Source: Lethocerus indicus (lineage: Eukaryota > Arthropoda > Insecta > Hemiptera > Belostomatidae). Taken from it: a DNA stretch of 64,000 nt. The first letter of the stretch is position 1, and each line of letters opens with the position of its first letter. The stretch lies in NCBI GenBank assembly GCA_019843655.1, contig JACDQD010000104.1, positions 7,316,001 through 7,380,000 of the forward strand, given 5' to 3'. Position numbers and translations under genes: made by a program. Shown piece after piece: positions 47,974-61,300 of this stretch. The notes under the pieces are model-generated. The model was not told the DNA's origin and searched no databases. It saw only the letters and a program-made list of their open reading frames with translations.

Positions 47974-50900
47974 AAAAAGTAACGGAAACACTTTTAAACA
48001 AAAAAAACACTCAAAATTAAATTCCGCCAACTCCATGCCAACTCCCGTTATAGTTATATACATTGCCAAGTCAGTCCATTTTTCTCGGTTGTCGAGGATT
48101 CCAATAACCTCTCGCAATAATCTAAATTCGTTCGATATCGAGCACTCACCTATAAAATGAAAAACATAATTTACGCTCCAATTGCAAAGCGCGCTTTCTT
48201 TTTCCAGATGAAAAAATTGCAGCTTAAGATGTCTAAGCTTAGAATTTTTACACTCCCCAGTAATATCTCCGTTTCATTGACCAGCGGTAAGTGGCTCTCT
48301 TTAATATTACCTGCAAAAGCATCTAGATTTTCGCTCAAATGAAACCGATTAATGTACACCCATTCCCGCGAAACACCATAGTTATGCGCCATAGCTATCC
48401 ACTAGTCATATCAAAAATCTTTTTAGGAGCGCCTCCATAAAACTACCCAGTTACGTGTTTGTATATGTATACACGGATCAATTTCTATAACTGTAAAAAC
48501 TCATGTTTTCCAAATATAAAAAAATTATGAATACATTGAAATAATGAATATATATGAAGAAATATGAATACATTTGTATATATTAATATCGTCGGTTAAG
48601 AAAATAAATATTTCAACGCCGAAAAAATAATATACATCCCAATTTCAAACTGCGATACAAACTTCACAACGTCTACGAATTTCTTGAGAGTTAGTCAAGG
48701 CATGATTATTTCATATTCCATTTTCCACTTATTTTTTAATTTGAATTATTGCAAATACGTTGTATATTCGATACGTACACGAAGGTCTTACACAAAATAA
48801 TATTTAGCTTTAGCCAAGAGCTTTCATCGGTAACATGACTCGGGTTCAATTTTGAAACCTTTATTATTATGAAGCGGGTTTGAATGAATTAGAGCCGATA
48901 ATTCGCGTCCAAAAGTCTCGACGGCATCAGCTTTCAGGTGTAAGTTGTTATGCAAAATACGTAAGCATAATTTACTGTTCAATTTCGTTCGTTAAAGGGC
49001 GTTCACGTTTGTATAACAGGAGGTCAGCAGTAATCCGTGAGTGATATGACATAGTGTGGTACGTAAAAAGGTTTTTTGAGACAGAAAAAATCAAAAGTGG
49101 AATAAAGAACAGTTTCTTTTCATTTTTACCGAGTATTAAAACAAATTATGAAAGATAACAGATATTTGGGGTGCCGAATTTAATTATGGCGGAATATCGA
49201 AAGTATTATTAACCCAGTCTAAGAATGCGACGAGCAGAATTCGTGACGAGGCGTTCGATGGGGGACGGCTTAAAAATGGAAAAACTAGTTACTTCCAGTT
49301 TCGGAGGGATGAGGGCGGAAAAAGCATGAAAATATTTGCCGGCACAGTTGAATGGAAAGTGGGATCAAGTTGAAGCTCGGACTGAGAGCCGCTAAATCTG
49401 AATCCATTAAACGTCCGAAGATGTATTGACACTGAAAACTTTTTAGACCGATTTTTTTTTGTCGAGGGCGAAGTTTATTGCATGAAAGTTTTCCCTGCTC
49501 ATTTTTCACCCGCGGAGTGAACTTTTCCACTCAGGCTCTCGGCGGGGCCTATGGCCGGAGGGGGGGATGGACCGTGAAATTTTCCGAATTAATCATCGGA
49601 CTATCGACTTTGGATCCGCATTAGTCCGAAATTCCAGCCGCTAATTGATTTTTAGCGTTGTTTACTGGCGAAGTCTGTGTTCAGTCCGTTATCGGGGCTC
49701 CTGTCTCCCGTCCCGCCCGCCATCATTATCTCCTTTCCGCCCGAACGGTCCTCTATCGCGTTCGGCTCTATATCGCGATCGGCCGATTGCGTTTGTGACA
49801 AAATTTGAAAACTTGAAACTACATCCCCGGGTGTACGATAAACGCCGGTGACGATTGAACTCTCGTAACGGCTCGCGTCTCGTTTAATCGCTTGAAATTG
49901 AAGGAAAACTTCCCTGTACTCCTATAGAACTCAGTTCGGTAAAGTGCAGTTATATGGCAGTCGGAATACAAAAGTGTCTAAAATCCCATACATCTATGTC
50001 CCCTGGTTTCTGTTACTTAACCATTACTGAACAAAAACGGAAAATATAATTGGCTAGTTTTATTTGTTTATCCAAATTTTTTAATTATAATCCGCTATTA
50101 AAAAAATACGCCAACTAATTGTTTATAATTGCAAAATAAAACAGAATTCTAAAAGAAAACAGAATTTCAAATATGTTTTATTATCGCGTTGAAACAGTTG
50201 TAAACATTCGTCATCGATATTAATTATTGTGTCATGGTTATTGCCAAAGATTAACTACATAGAATGACGCAATGAAAAATGGTGGGGCAGCAACCGCAAA
50301 GCCAGAGTTTTTCAAAGAGTTTCCGACTGTATATCTTTTTTGTATACATTACCATGACTCCATGAGTAACGTCCGTCTCCTTATTCATTTCATTCTCCAT
50401 TCTGGTCGGCATTTGCGAGAGTTCCGTCTCCTTATTACGGATATTCCTATTTCCTAGTTAAATTTTTCTTATTTTTATTTTATTCAAGGTTTATTCAGTC
50501 GTCTTCTCTGGGCCATTAGCGCCGATAGACGGCACTCGCATTTGTATTACTTTTTTTCCCAAGTGCCCTGAGCGATGTTCTGAAATAGGGACTTAGTCTT
50601 TTCGACGAATAAGAAAACATTAGGGAGAAAAGAAAATAAGAATAGTAACGAAGGAAATTATTTCTTCGGAAATGTCTATATCCTAATATTTTAGGGCGTT
50701 TGGATTGTTTCGTTCCATTACGCGTAGAATTTATTCCATCAGTTATAGAATCTCTGAAACACCGGCTAACAGTTGGGGCGAGGGGTAGTCTACGGAAACA
50801 ATATAATTTACATTCATGCATTATGTGAAATGAGCTAATACTAATGAGGAACCACGCCGTATTATGTATTGGTACAGTAAATATGTACAGGTCAAATTTA

Positions 50901-53726
50901 AAATTAAAACAAGCTTCCAAGTACGGACATAAACCGAATGAAAAGAATTTAAAAAAAACTAAAATATGTATAAAATTCTGATTTATAAATCGTAGTCAAC
51001 AGTAGTCTGACTGCCAGTAGTAGGGTCTATCGTGAACTATTGTTACATTGTGGCCGGTTATCTCTAATCCGAGCGGCGTTTGAAAAATGTTCGCATGGTT
51101 CGACCTAGACATTCCGACCTCAGCGGAGATTACATCTGTTGTTTAACTGTTATTGGCCGGTTGTGCGGCGAGTGTGGCAAACGTCACACGGTCGAACGAA
51201 ACACATGGAGATGTTTTTTCGACTCTCAGTACCATCCCATTCGGTGCGCCCTAGGCTTTTGCCCGCGTCCGCTCATTAATTCTGGTCTCGAGACCACAGA
51301 TCTAATGAAGAAAGATGATTCTGAGTGTGGTTCCACCTTCTGGAAACTTTCATTACTCTAATTGTTTTGTATTAAGGGGACACTTGATGCGAGCTGTGTC
51401 CATTCAAGGGCACACCTCTCTGGTGTCCCTAGCGAGCGAGAGAGACGAACAGAGGAAATACTTTACAAACGAACGGGACGAGATAAGTAGGCAATCGTAA
51501 ATGCAAATGCTGAATTGTGAATTTCGGTTGTATTCGAACTTCCATTTGATATTGCCTCAGATACGACCACTAGGTCGGCTTAACATCGGAGTTGCGACGA
51601 ATGGGCTCAAATACCGTATTAGGACAGCGAATAACTGACAATATGTTTGAGCCTGCCAACGGATGGAAATTAATCTACAGATTAGTTAGCGAGGACATGA
51701 GAGCGAAATTTGCTGAGTAGGTAGTCAGTTGATATGAATAACTTATTACATATATATGTATATTACTTGTTTATTACTTATTTAGTGAATAAGCGCGTGG
51801 CCTGCTACCGCGAAGCAAAATCCTCGGATATTTACGCTGTAGCAACACAGAGGGGTTTTAGTCGGTATGCCAAATAGAGAATCCGACACTACCGGGTCAC
51901 GTGACAGGGTGCTTTTATAAAGTTGGCCTTATATAACTAAGAGCACCAGACGGTTTTAGTATTTTAGAGAGGAATATTATCAATTACCAGGAAATGGTCC
52001 GGCGGCTACCAAAATCAGATATCGTGCATGGCGTTCTTATGGAAATGAACAGTGTACACAATTTTGTTTCATGAGAAACAAAACAAAGAAATATTTGAAT
52101 AATGAGCTTAATTTCGTGGACATATTTATGAAACATTTAGGATCAAGCTGTTGGATTTCTTATCGAGCAAAATAAACTTCATTAGACTCCCAAGTAAAAA
52201 ACAGGTTCACACGGTCGCACAACTCCGGAGTACTTCGTCGGCTGTAATGATCTGTATTTCTTTGAAAGAAAAAAAAATAAAGAGATTCGTGCTAAGAACT
52301 ATTTTAAAATTGTTATTTACAGTAACGAAGCTATACATCAACTGCATAACCCAGACCGGTGGTCCTCGATCAAGATTATTTTCTTAAAAAGTTTGAAATA
52401 ACAGGAAACAAAACAAAGGTGTAGATGATATCTTGGAAATTGCATGTTGAAGCCTAGCAACGACACGAACCTGAACTGAAAGGTCACGAAGGACATTTAT
52501 TTCAAAACAACTATTCACCATTAGAACTATACTCTGCGAGGCATTTCGAAAACTTTTCCAATACCCTGGAAGGACTCATTAAGGGTATCGAAGAAGAATT
52601 TAACCTTTCGTGAAATAGTGGTTGCCGCACATTTATTCAATAGAAGAGGGACCATATTTAAAATGGGGGCAAGGGCAAGAGCAGCGTTGGGCGAAGTCGT
52701 TCCGAGAAGTAAACGGACCGTAAGAAATGTGAATTTCCACTGCTACTGACGTATACAAAATGATGAACATTGTTGCGGTCTGGCGCTGATTCCGTTTTTG
52801 AAATATCATCACAATTGAGATTTTCCGCCTCCAATATTTTTAGTTAAGCGTTAACTTTATCGAAGAAATAATACATTTTTAACATTAATAAAGAATATAG
52901 CTTCGGCAAAGGAGCGATTAATACGGTAAACATATGCCGCTAATGTTACAGCATTATTAAATTCGACAGAATACCTCATTAGGTACTACTGCAACTAAAA
53001 TTGCAAAATCTCAACAAGAAATAAGATTAGTATATAAGGTTTGTTACATATGAGCCCCTCTCACCGCCAAATGCACGGTCGATACGACCGCTTACAGGTC
53101 AAGAAGCTGGTAAGGAAAAGTTTTAGAGGTTTCGATTCTGTGGGGGCTGCGGGTCAGGTTATACAATGTCAAGAAAATATCACGTCCGCTGGGTTCTCCT
53201 ATCAACCGAAAGGAAACGGGAATTCGGTTTAACCATGCCCCAAGAATTAAGTCATACGCGTGGAGGACTTCGTAAGTCCTTGGCAGACCCCGCCGGGCGA
53301 AAACCACCGACCCGGAAAATCTGGACGATTGTTGACGTCGGCCCAAATCGCGGTATAAGCCCAACAACAGAGGAATAACATACAGAGGAAATCATGTTTG
53401 GAATTAAACCGTATTTTTTTGTGCCTCCTTCGGAATTTGACGGAATTTAATGAAAATAATTATTTTCAGTCTTATATATACGCCAGCATATTGATCAAGT
53501 GTAGTTAAAAAAGTTTCAGTAAAAAAACAGTACATCCAGTTCTGTTCCACAACAGATATGCTGAATTATCCCGTTGTATTACTATCGGGAAGCATCTGAT
53601 GGCAAGAAGCCGAAACCTGTACCTTTAGTATAGGACTAAATAGAGGGAATGGTGGCATGAGTGCCATTAGAACCGTATGTGTGCTATTAGAAATTCCTCA
53701 CTTAAAGCAGGATTTATCTTGAAATT

Positions 53727-53772
53727 TTCATATTCATCAATGAATATGAACATACTCATTACTTCGTAATGA
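53727..53772 (+). repeat. Two adjacent short hairpins
   Basis: First: 11-base arms TTCATATTCAT and ATGAATATGAA with a 2-base loop. Second: TCATTAC and GTAATGA with a TTC loop. They are five bases apart. Confidence 0.8.
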
Positions 53773-54384
53773 TAACAATGTTTTCACAGGGATTTAAAAA
53801 AAATATTTCATTCACCAAAAAGGTATATATGCTACGAAATGGACGTTTGGACTGAAAATTAAAGGAGTGATAGCATATTGATTACTTTTTTATTAATTTA
53901 TATCTAATATAATTACTGTGAGTTATCCGCGACCGGAGTGCCAATGATTTGCATTAGTACAGCGTTACAGTTATATCACCTAGTACTATTAGTAAAATTA
54001 TGACATCGGCAATTCTTTTCTTTTTCCTTTTTTCTGAAAATAATTTTTCAAAGTGTCGCCCCGAAGTCCTGTTTTATATCCGGGAGAAGGCACCTTGAAA
54101 TCGCACTGTGCTCCAACCCCATAACAGACCTGTTGAGCCTGAGTTACTGTCCCATAACCTCGGGGATTGTCCCGGACGGTCGTGTAGGGGAAGCCTTCTC
54201 GGCTTGTCCAAGTAAGCCGCTTTGTTTATGCCCCTTTCCCACTTCAACCCTATAAACTCCGACCGCATACCACACGCTAATTAATAATAACCCAGGTTCA
54301 TAATTAACGTATACGGTTTAATTAATACTGTTTCCTGACAGGTAGAATAATAAGTAAATAAAACATTTTCTATTTCCACAGTGA

Positions 54385-54390
<6 letters not shown>

Positions 54391-54476
<86 letters not shown>
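54391..54476 (+). repeat. Compound (TA)n(CA)n microsatellite
   Basis: About 54 bases of TA run straight into about 33 bases of CA. It reads as a spurious repetitive ORF on the minus strand. Confidence 0.97.
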
Positions 54477-54478
<2 letters not shown>

Positions 54479-55007
54479 AATATACAATCGCATATGTCTG
54501 GAAATTAGGCCTAGTGTTGTAGGTAAACTCAAAGCTGTACCAAATAATGAACTAACTATGTTTATTTAAATTAAATTTCAAATTTACAGACACATTAAGA
54601 ATCGTTGTAAATTCCAATCGAGCGGTGTTGGGCTAAATACTGCCTGTACTTAGTACCTTTGCACTTTAGGCTTTATAAATAAGGAGAAATAGAATAAAAT
54701 AATGGGCATCTGTTACAAGCTCAGAACTAAGATGGGAATTTACTGGCCGCCGGGTTAATAAATCTATAAGAAAAAATGAGTCCAAAAATATTTTATACCC
54801 GTAAGGGCGGAGACATGGCGGCTTTAAAATATTGCAGAAAAGATTCGACGAAAGGAAAAGGGAGAATGAGGGATGATGAAACAATAGCGTTTAAAGCGAA
54901 CGTAATTTCCCTAATGACGCGTTTCCTCGCCGTTCTCCTTGTCTGAAGGGCCGTATATTAATAGAAAAAAGTTGTAGTCCAAAAAAAAGAGCAGTCTGAG
55001 AGGAGGA

Positions 55008-55028
55008 GGGAGGGCGGGTGAGGGAGGG
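55008..55028 (+). other. G-quadruplex motif
   Basis: Five GGG runs with loops of 1, 1, 3 and 1 bases, a strong canonical G4 pattern. Confidence 0.65.
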
Positions 55029-55797
55029 ACGTGCCCTTTGTTGGACAGTAAGGCTTTTTGAACCGAAGGGACATTAATCTAAGTGAAGGCCAAAGAGCAA
55101 CCTGATATAATGCTTTGTGCCCCCGCTCTTATATTATAGATATATTATACAATTTTAACAATGCTCTTTCAACATTGCTATCGCAAATGTTTTAACAATT
55201 ATACTTAAATTAATACCAAAGCTTTTGTACCGACTACGGACTTGGATCTTATTGTTATATGTAGGTGTCTTATTCCACGGGCTTTGCTTATTGTACGACC
55301 CTCGTTATTTAGGGGGGAATTTCAATTTTCAGAACAATACTATCGAATTCTCCGTTGGAGGCAAGTCAATATGCAATATGGGAGGAGGGCTCGAGAAATA
55401 TCGAAAATAGTTGGAACACGGTTTCTGTAGGCAGGGGGCGCGATATTGTAAAGAAAGAAGTGGGGCAGGGGGAAGAGGGTGACTGGGTTACGATCGGAGA
55501 GAAGTAAAAAGACAAGCAGGGCCCCAATCCCGGCCCCCTTCCCCATATTGGCCCCGGGAACAATGAGCTAAACGCATTGTTGGCCCTATTTTATGCTAAG
55601 GGCCGCCTACCCCCAAATTTACCGCTCTCCAATGGCAATGGGTCCCTCACCCCTTACCGTCCTACTCTGGACACAAATTACGACCGCCCCCACCGCTAGG
55701 TCCAATAATAAAACAATGGCGGGAGGGGGGGTGACAGGACTATATCTAGATATTACAGGTTTTTGGCTATACGAAGCGTGGAATACGTTCTCTAAGC

Positions 55798-55835
55798 CAG
55801 CGGTTCCCAATCTTTTCAAGCTACAGGACCCAGTT
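55798..55835 (+). mobile_element. hAT-like transposon terminus (one end only)
   Basis: CAGCGGTTCCCAATCTTTT followed by a GGACCC segment resembles the terminal inverted repeats of hAT elements (for example CAGCGGTTCTCAACCT in Charlie/SPIN-type elements). I found no matching inverted end or 8-bp target duplication, so it is a fragment at best. Confidence 0.4.
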
Positions 55836-57132
55836 CTATAAGAGAAATAAACTGGTAGGCACAAGGATGAGTCGAAAAGTACCGTTCTGGCGACTGTAGA
55901 AGTATAATAATAACTTTTGACTTAACCATATATTTACGGTGTAGACGGGCTACCTAACCTAACAACCTAAATAAATAAATATTATAATTATAATATAAAT
56001 TTTAGAAGATTATAGAGGAAATTCTCTACGCTTCAAATTTAGAAATTAATGTACGAGCCAAGACATGCTATCCCTCTCTTTTTCTCTACATATAAGGTCT
56101 TTGGGGCAGTCAGTGTATAAGGTCGATAAAACAGAATTTGTTACAGTCCCATCGTTTAAAGGAACTGAAAAAACTGACGCCCAGGAATTATAACCTGATT
56201 TTTTCTTTCCTGAGTACGTTTAAAAGAGGGCCGTGTTAAATAAAGTTTTGAGAAAATGTTTGTTAATGAAGTGTTGTTTTCTTTCGGCCTCTCTTCCCTT
56301 TCTTTATCGCGACTTCCGGGAATCTTTTTCAGTTGAGTTTCGGAGCGGGTCAGCTCCAGGTTAGGCGGAATACGGAGGATGTCATGTTGGGAATTCTTGA
56401 ATAAAGAATAAACAGTAGGGGTAGGGGGTGGGGGTAGCTTTTCATAACTTTAATTTCATCTGGAGTGCTCCAGGGAGAGAAGGTCGATAGAAATTTCCCG
56501 TTTCCAGGACCTGCAGTTCTGGGAACAAAGCGACGGCAGTGTACATCCTGAAAATTTCGGAGAACAAGGCTTCTTGGAGGCTGAAATTTGGGAAAAGTAA
56601 ATGTTTTTTTTCTGGAAGTCAATGCCTGGTAGAACAATTGGTCTTGTTAATTTAATATAACCGGCCTCTGCCCGGTCTTCGTCCTTTTAACCTGGCAGAA
56701 CAACCATGACCAAAAACGGTATAGCGTGATGTAGTATGAAAAACTACATACCCAACATGATTTCAGCGACATATATTTTCTCTGTCAATTTCCATTCATT
56801 TATGGTACGTACATGAGTACAATGAAATGGAAGAATAAATGGAAGAACTGAAATATCATCATAAATTTACAGCGCCAGAAGAAAGCTAAATAAATGGGAA
56901 AGGGTGCAATACCTATAAAAAACCTGCCTGCGATGATCCAAGTGCCTTGCACTACTGGAAAAATCCAAAACTAATATATTAGTTTAAAAAAATATTAAGA
57001 TATATTTGAATTGCAGAATTTTGAAGGTATATATTTTGGTAAGAAGCCAACGTTATGTTCAACCATTCCTGCATTAACGGGAAGCGTTTATTTTGCAATG
57101 CGGAATTTAAGATATTTCAAGTATATACGACC

Positions 57133-57156
57133 CTCTCGGGCAGAACTGCCTGAGAG
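57133..57156 (+). repeat. Hairpin with 11-bp stem
   Basis: CTCTCGGGCAG and CTGCCTGAGAG pair fully (one G-T) around a 2-base AA loop. No T-run follows and no gene end is near. Confidence 0.75.
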
Positions 57157-57707
57157 CGGGACAAGGAAGCGAAATTCCAAATTACTGGCATTCTTCCTTT
57201 GAGAAAGGCCAAAAAAAATACTGGAGTTAAGCTCTCCTATTCCGTGCTGCATAACTTGAGAAAGTTGGGGAAATAAAGTCAATTTTTAAACCGTTTCTGC
57301 CCACCCAAAATCCGTTTTCCAGTTCGGTAGTTGCGGCCCCTTTTGAAAACTTTACGAACAGGAAATATCCCCCAATTGGCTGATGCAAATTCAAGAGAAG
57401 GAAAAAGACAATACGAAACCTCTCTTAGTACCTCCAAAGAAATCCCTTAAATTAATTGTATAAATAGAAGATATATAAGCTAATTTAGTGCTGAAAACTG
57501 AAGTAAGCACGAGAGCTTTATTTTCCCAAAACTACCGCCGTGGGTGGGCCCGCGGGTAAGGGAGATTTTTCTGAAACTGAAGTCAAACATCAATCTAACA
57601 TGATTGATGTCGGTTTATAATAGGACCGACTGCGGACGATGGAATAATTAGGGTATTAGGGAGTTACGGGGGGGGGATTGATTGGCGGAAGGGTAGAGAT
57701 AACCTGG

Positions 57708-57721
57708 CCACCAGATGGCGC
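57708..57721 (+). promoter_or_regulatory. CTCF-like insulator site
   Basis: CCACCAGATGGCGC matches every position of the CTCF core CCASYAGRKGGCRS, which is shared by vertebrate and insect CTCF. Occupancy is unknown. Confidence 0.45.
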
Positions 57722-58149
57722 CAATAGGGAGCCTGTCACTAGCACAGTCAGAGTGCCGGCTAACAACAACGGTAAGCGATAAGCCCCACCGCTGATAGCG
57801 ATAGGACCCCCGAGCCTAGGACCTTAAACCGACCGAAAATTAACAAATAAGCTTTCAGAGCGAAACTCTGAGTTCATCCCGACGGTCAAGAATAAAGCCC
57901 GATTAAAACCGTCGCCTTTCGGGAAGCCAATTGTATTGTATCACTTTGGGAATATAGCGCTAATTCCAGTTGGTTTATTTTGAATCGAACACAAATGTTT
58001 GTATATGGTTTATGCTGTTATTTGCGGCACACAAAACACACCAACGAATATGATGCTAACGCGATCCTTCGGGAAGACAAAGGCCAAATATTCTATTATC
58101 GTTTGGAACGACATAATATCAACAATAAACCAGCGGTACCGGGAAAACG

Positions 58150-58315
58150 GAGTGATATTTCTTCTTAAGGCCGGCATTCTGAACGATCGAAGCTTGAGAC
58201 TGTTGAAAACCTAGGGCTGGGAGGTTTTGCCGCTACAGCTTTACAGCGCGAACCCGGCTCCGTCGGACTTATTTCCTCTTGGGCACCTCAAGGGCCCATT
58301 ATGTGGGGCTTATTT
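58150..58315 (+). pseudogene. Decayed Tc1/mariner transposase, C-terminal fragment
   Basis: In one frame, after an in-frame TAG at 58212, the text reads GWEVLP then YSANPAPSDLFPLGHLKGPL. This aligns with the mariner C-terminal signature GWEVLxHPPYSPDLAPSDxHLF. The third catalytic Asp of the DD34D triad (D in SPDLAP) is Asn here and the second is not visible. Together with the stop, this shows a dead copy. Weaker similarity may reach back to about 58070 (KGQIFYYRL, in another frame). Confidence 0.6.
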
Positions 58316-61300
58316 TATATTTTATGATCCCGCTATTGTTGGGAATACAAAACACACCAATGAACAAATAAGTATCTTGAGTAAGTGCTCGGCGCGGGAC
58401 TCCTATTACCGCCCCACGTTTTAGACTCGTTTTTCAAAGAAAGGATGCGGAATTTTAAAGGTATGAGGTGGATACTCGAAAATATAATTTCGTTTTGACC
58501 TCGCGTCTTTTGTCGCGTACAGATACACTATGAAAAGATAGACCCTGTAAGATAATTCAACGATACGGAAAGTTGGAGCCAGCGTGAAATTACCAGCGTC
58601 ATTAGGGTCAGAAATGTCATCGCAGTAGACCCGTCGACGCTATCTTGGAAATTAACCGGGTGCGAATGAAAATTTGTAAATTTAAAGATAAGGCGATGTT
58701 GCAAGGAAAACTATTAAAGTAGCTGCTCCACGAATAAATTCCACCTGTAGAATTGGCCTAATCGAAAAGTCAGGAACGAATATGATGTCGGTTTAGAAAT
58801 TAATACACTTGTAAAGGCAATTTCAATAAGAATAATAATTCGTATAGTTGTTTGTCTCGTTCAAAATTTCTATACTTATGTTAAGTTATGAAATACAGGC
58901 CTTTTTATAGCTCTAATCACTAACATATCCAATATGCAAAACAATATGTGAATACCGTATATATATAACGTATTTCTAATCCCTGAAACAAACTTGGAGT
59001 TTCTTGATGGGTTGCCAATCAGCGTACGCCTCACGCTTCAGTGGCAGACAGGGCCGACAGGGTATTACATCGACGGCCGAGACTCCTAAGTACCCCATTT
59101 TATCACTCAAGGAATAAAATTGGCGAAAACGAGGCGCCGAACCCGGTCTAGCTCTGTAACAGAACAGCACGAGCGATTGGAACGGGAAAAATGTCAGCCT
59201 GAATCGAAAACATTCTGGGCTATTAGATCGGGTATAAGAGTGGTGGGTTGAGAAGAAAGACAGCATTAAGGCATGAGAAGCCCCATGAGAAGTCTATTTT
59301 TATAGAAATATTAACTATTTGCCGGTATGAACTAGGAGAATTATTTTAGAATTCACAAGGTTTTCAGAGCGAGTATGAAGAAACGATCAACTCGAATAGT
59401 CGGATGGTATGATTGATCAAGTGAAATATCGTTTCAGAGATTTACTGCTCTTGGGCCAGAGAAAAAATAACAAGGAAGAAGAAGCGGATGATGAATGTAA
59501 TTTTCCATGAAGGAGTCTTCGTAAGAGAAAGAGATGAAGAGAAATTGAGAGGAATGGCGGTCAAGAATATTCACGACTGTTTTCTTCCCCGAGGATTTTT
59601 TCCCACTTCTGAAAACGTTTAGAGCGTTCAAATTTCAGGTAATTCAGTTATACGACTTTACGTTATACTATACGACGTTACTGAGGGGATTCCCATCCCC
59701 TATCTCATATACCAGGGTATTGAGTCATTGTACAAATTCTGACATTAGTGTTCACCCCTTCGTTGAAGTGAAACTCCATATAATGGGTACTTGAGGTACC
59801 CAAAAGAAAATCAGACTGAGAGAGGAATTTTAAAGTTGCTGTAGCAATACTCCGAACTTAAATTTTCAAAAGTCTCGAGCTTTGATTATTCAGCAAGCCG
59901 CGCTTAAGAAATATCACTCATTCGGCTTTCGGCTCCACGAAGGATCGTTATCATAATTTCAGTAGCCGATTTTTGAGATTTGAAATTTTTTTTCATGAGT
60001 AGAGAGAACTCGGATGCTTCCGCTGCAGGCTTTTCCGCTTGGATTCCTGCTGATAACGATGGCTCCAGGTCTGGTTATTATTTACATTCTACAGAAGAAT
60101 TCCCCTCCAATGAAATAACGTTGTTTGAATTCAATGTAACTGTTTACATTCTCTTTACAAACATTTTAAGCCATTTCTGTCCAGCTATGAGTTATCAGAC
60201 TTGTGAAAGTAGTGTTCTTGTCATTTAGATATTTGTTAACTAAAGCTATTTCTCCCTTTACTTATTGACGGTCCTATACTGCAGTTCGGAATATTCCGAA
60301 TCTAGGTCTTTATATATATTGGGTTATATTCTCTATACTTCAAATGTAATATATTATCCATTGAGATTTCAATATTAACCTCCAAGCCAGTGACGCATAA
60401 AAAAAACTCTAAACATGTCGAACATGTTTTTGACAGGTTAATACAGGAACAGAAGTTTTTATTTGAATATTCAGAGTGCCAAACCGTTCGAGTCTCAACG
60501 AAATACAAATCCCTTCGAACAAATTTTATTCAGGAATTCAAGAATCCGTGTAAAGTGCAGCAGTGTGTTTAAATCAGTTCCTATTACGGCATTTGATAAT
60601 ACAAGTTTCAACAATATATTTTTTATCGATACTCAGATATTTGCAGATCGTACCTAGTTTAAAAAAAAATTACGAACCCGAGCCAGGAACGAGACAATTT
60701 GAAATGGGCACCTGAGTTTACAGTTTATAACAATATAGATAACAAACCAGTCACTGATAATTTAAGTATAAACAATTTAGTTACTAAAGATAACATTTTT
60801 GATTATTATTTTTATTTGAAATGAATAAATAAACCCCCTGCTACAAGTTTAAGGAAAAACGGATGAAGAGAAAATTAAATTTAGTTGTTTTCAGAATTAA
60901 ATTACAGGCACCTCTTAAGCATTTCATATTCTTGAGCTTTTTAAAGTTGGCAATTAAGGAATGCAAATAAAAGATGAAGCGGTATTGTCCCAGGTTACGT
61001 GTTATTCGGATGCGTTCTCCTTTAATTTAAAGCCTCCCCCCTTCTTCGTCCTAACAGAATTAATCCGTCTTTGTCGCTGGAAAACGTCTGGCAGTTGGTG
61101 AGACAGCGACACACTTGTTCCCGAAGAAAGTTCGGTCCGCGGGCAGACTAAGTAGCGTGCGAGTCCATTAAATCTGCAAAACTTCGGTGCAAAGTTCGGT
61201 GCCGGAGCACGGCCGCAACTGTTAGCCTTCCTGGGTCCTGGTTCCACTCTAGATAGGCATTCACTTCCAAAGCCGGCTTCGTGTACTGAACACTTTCTTA

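Noticed and set aside
51080..51361. 93-residue ORF with several cysteines (CGECGKRHTVERN)
   Set aside because: Cysteine spacing fits no zinc-finger or secreted family, there is no splice or promoter context, and it sits in noncoding DNA.
54281..54532. 83-residue minus-strand ORF with Cys-Val and Tyr-Ile repeats
   Set aside because: It is the translation of the (TA)n(CA)n microsatellite.
54811..54822. ACATGGCGGC, a YY1/Pho-type motif
   Set aside because: Too short and common to support as a regulatory site without clustering or conservation.
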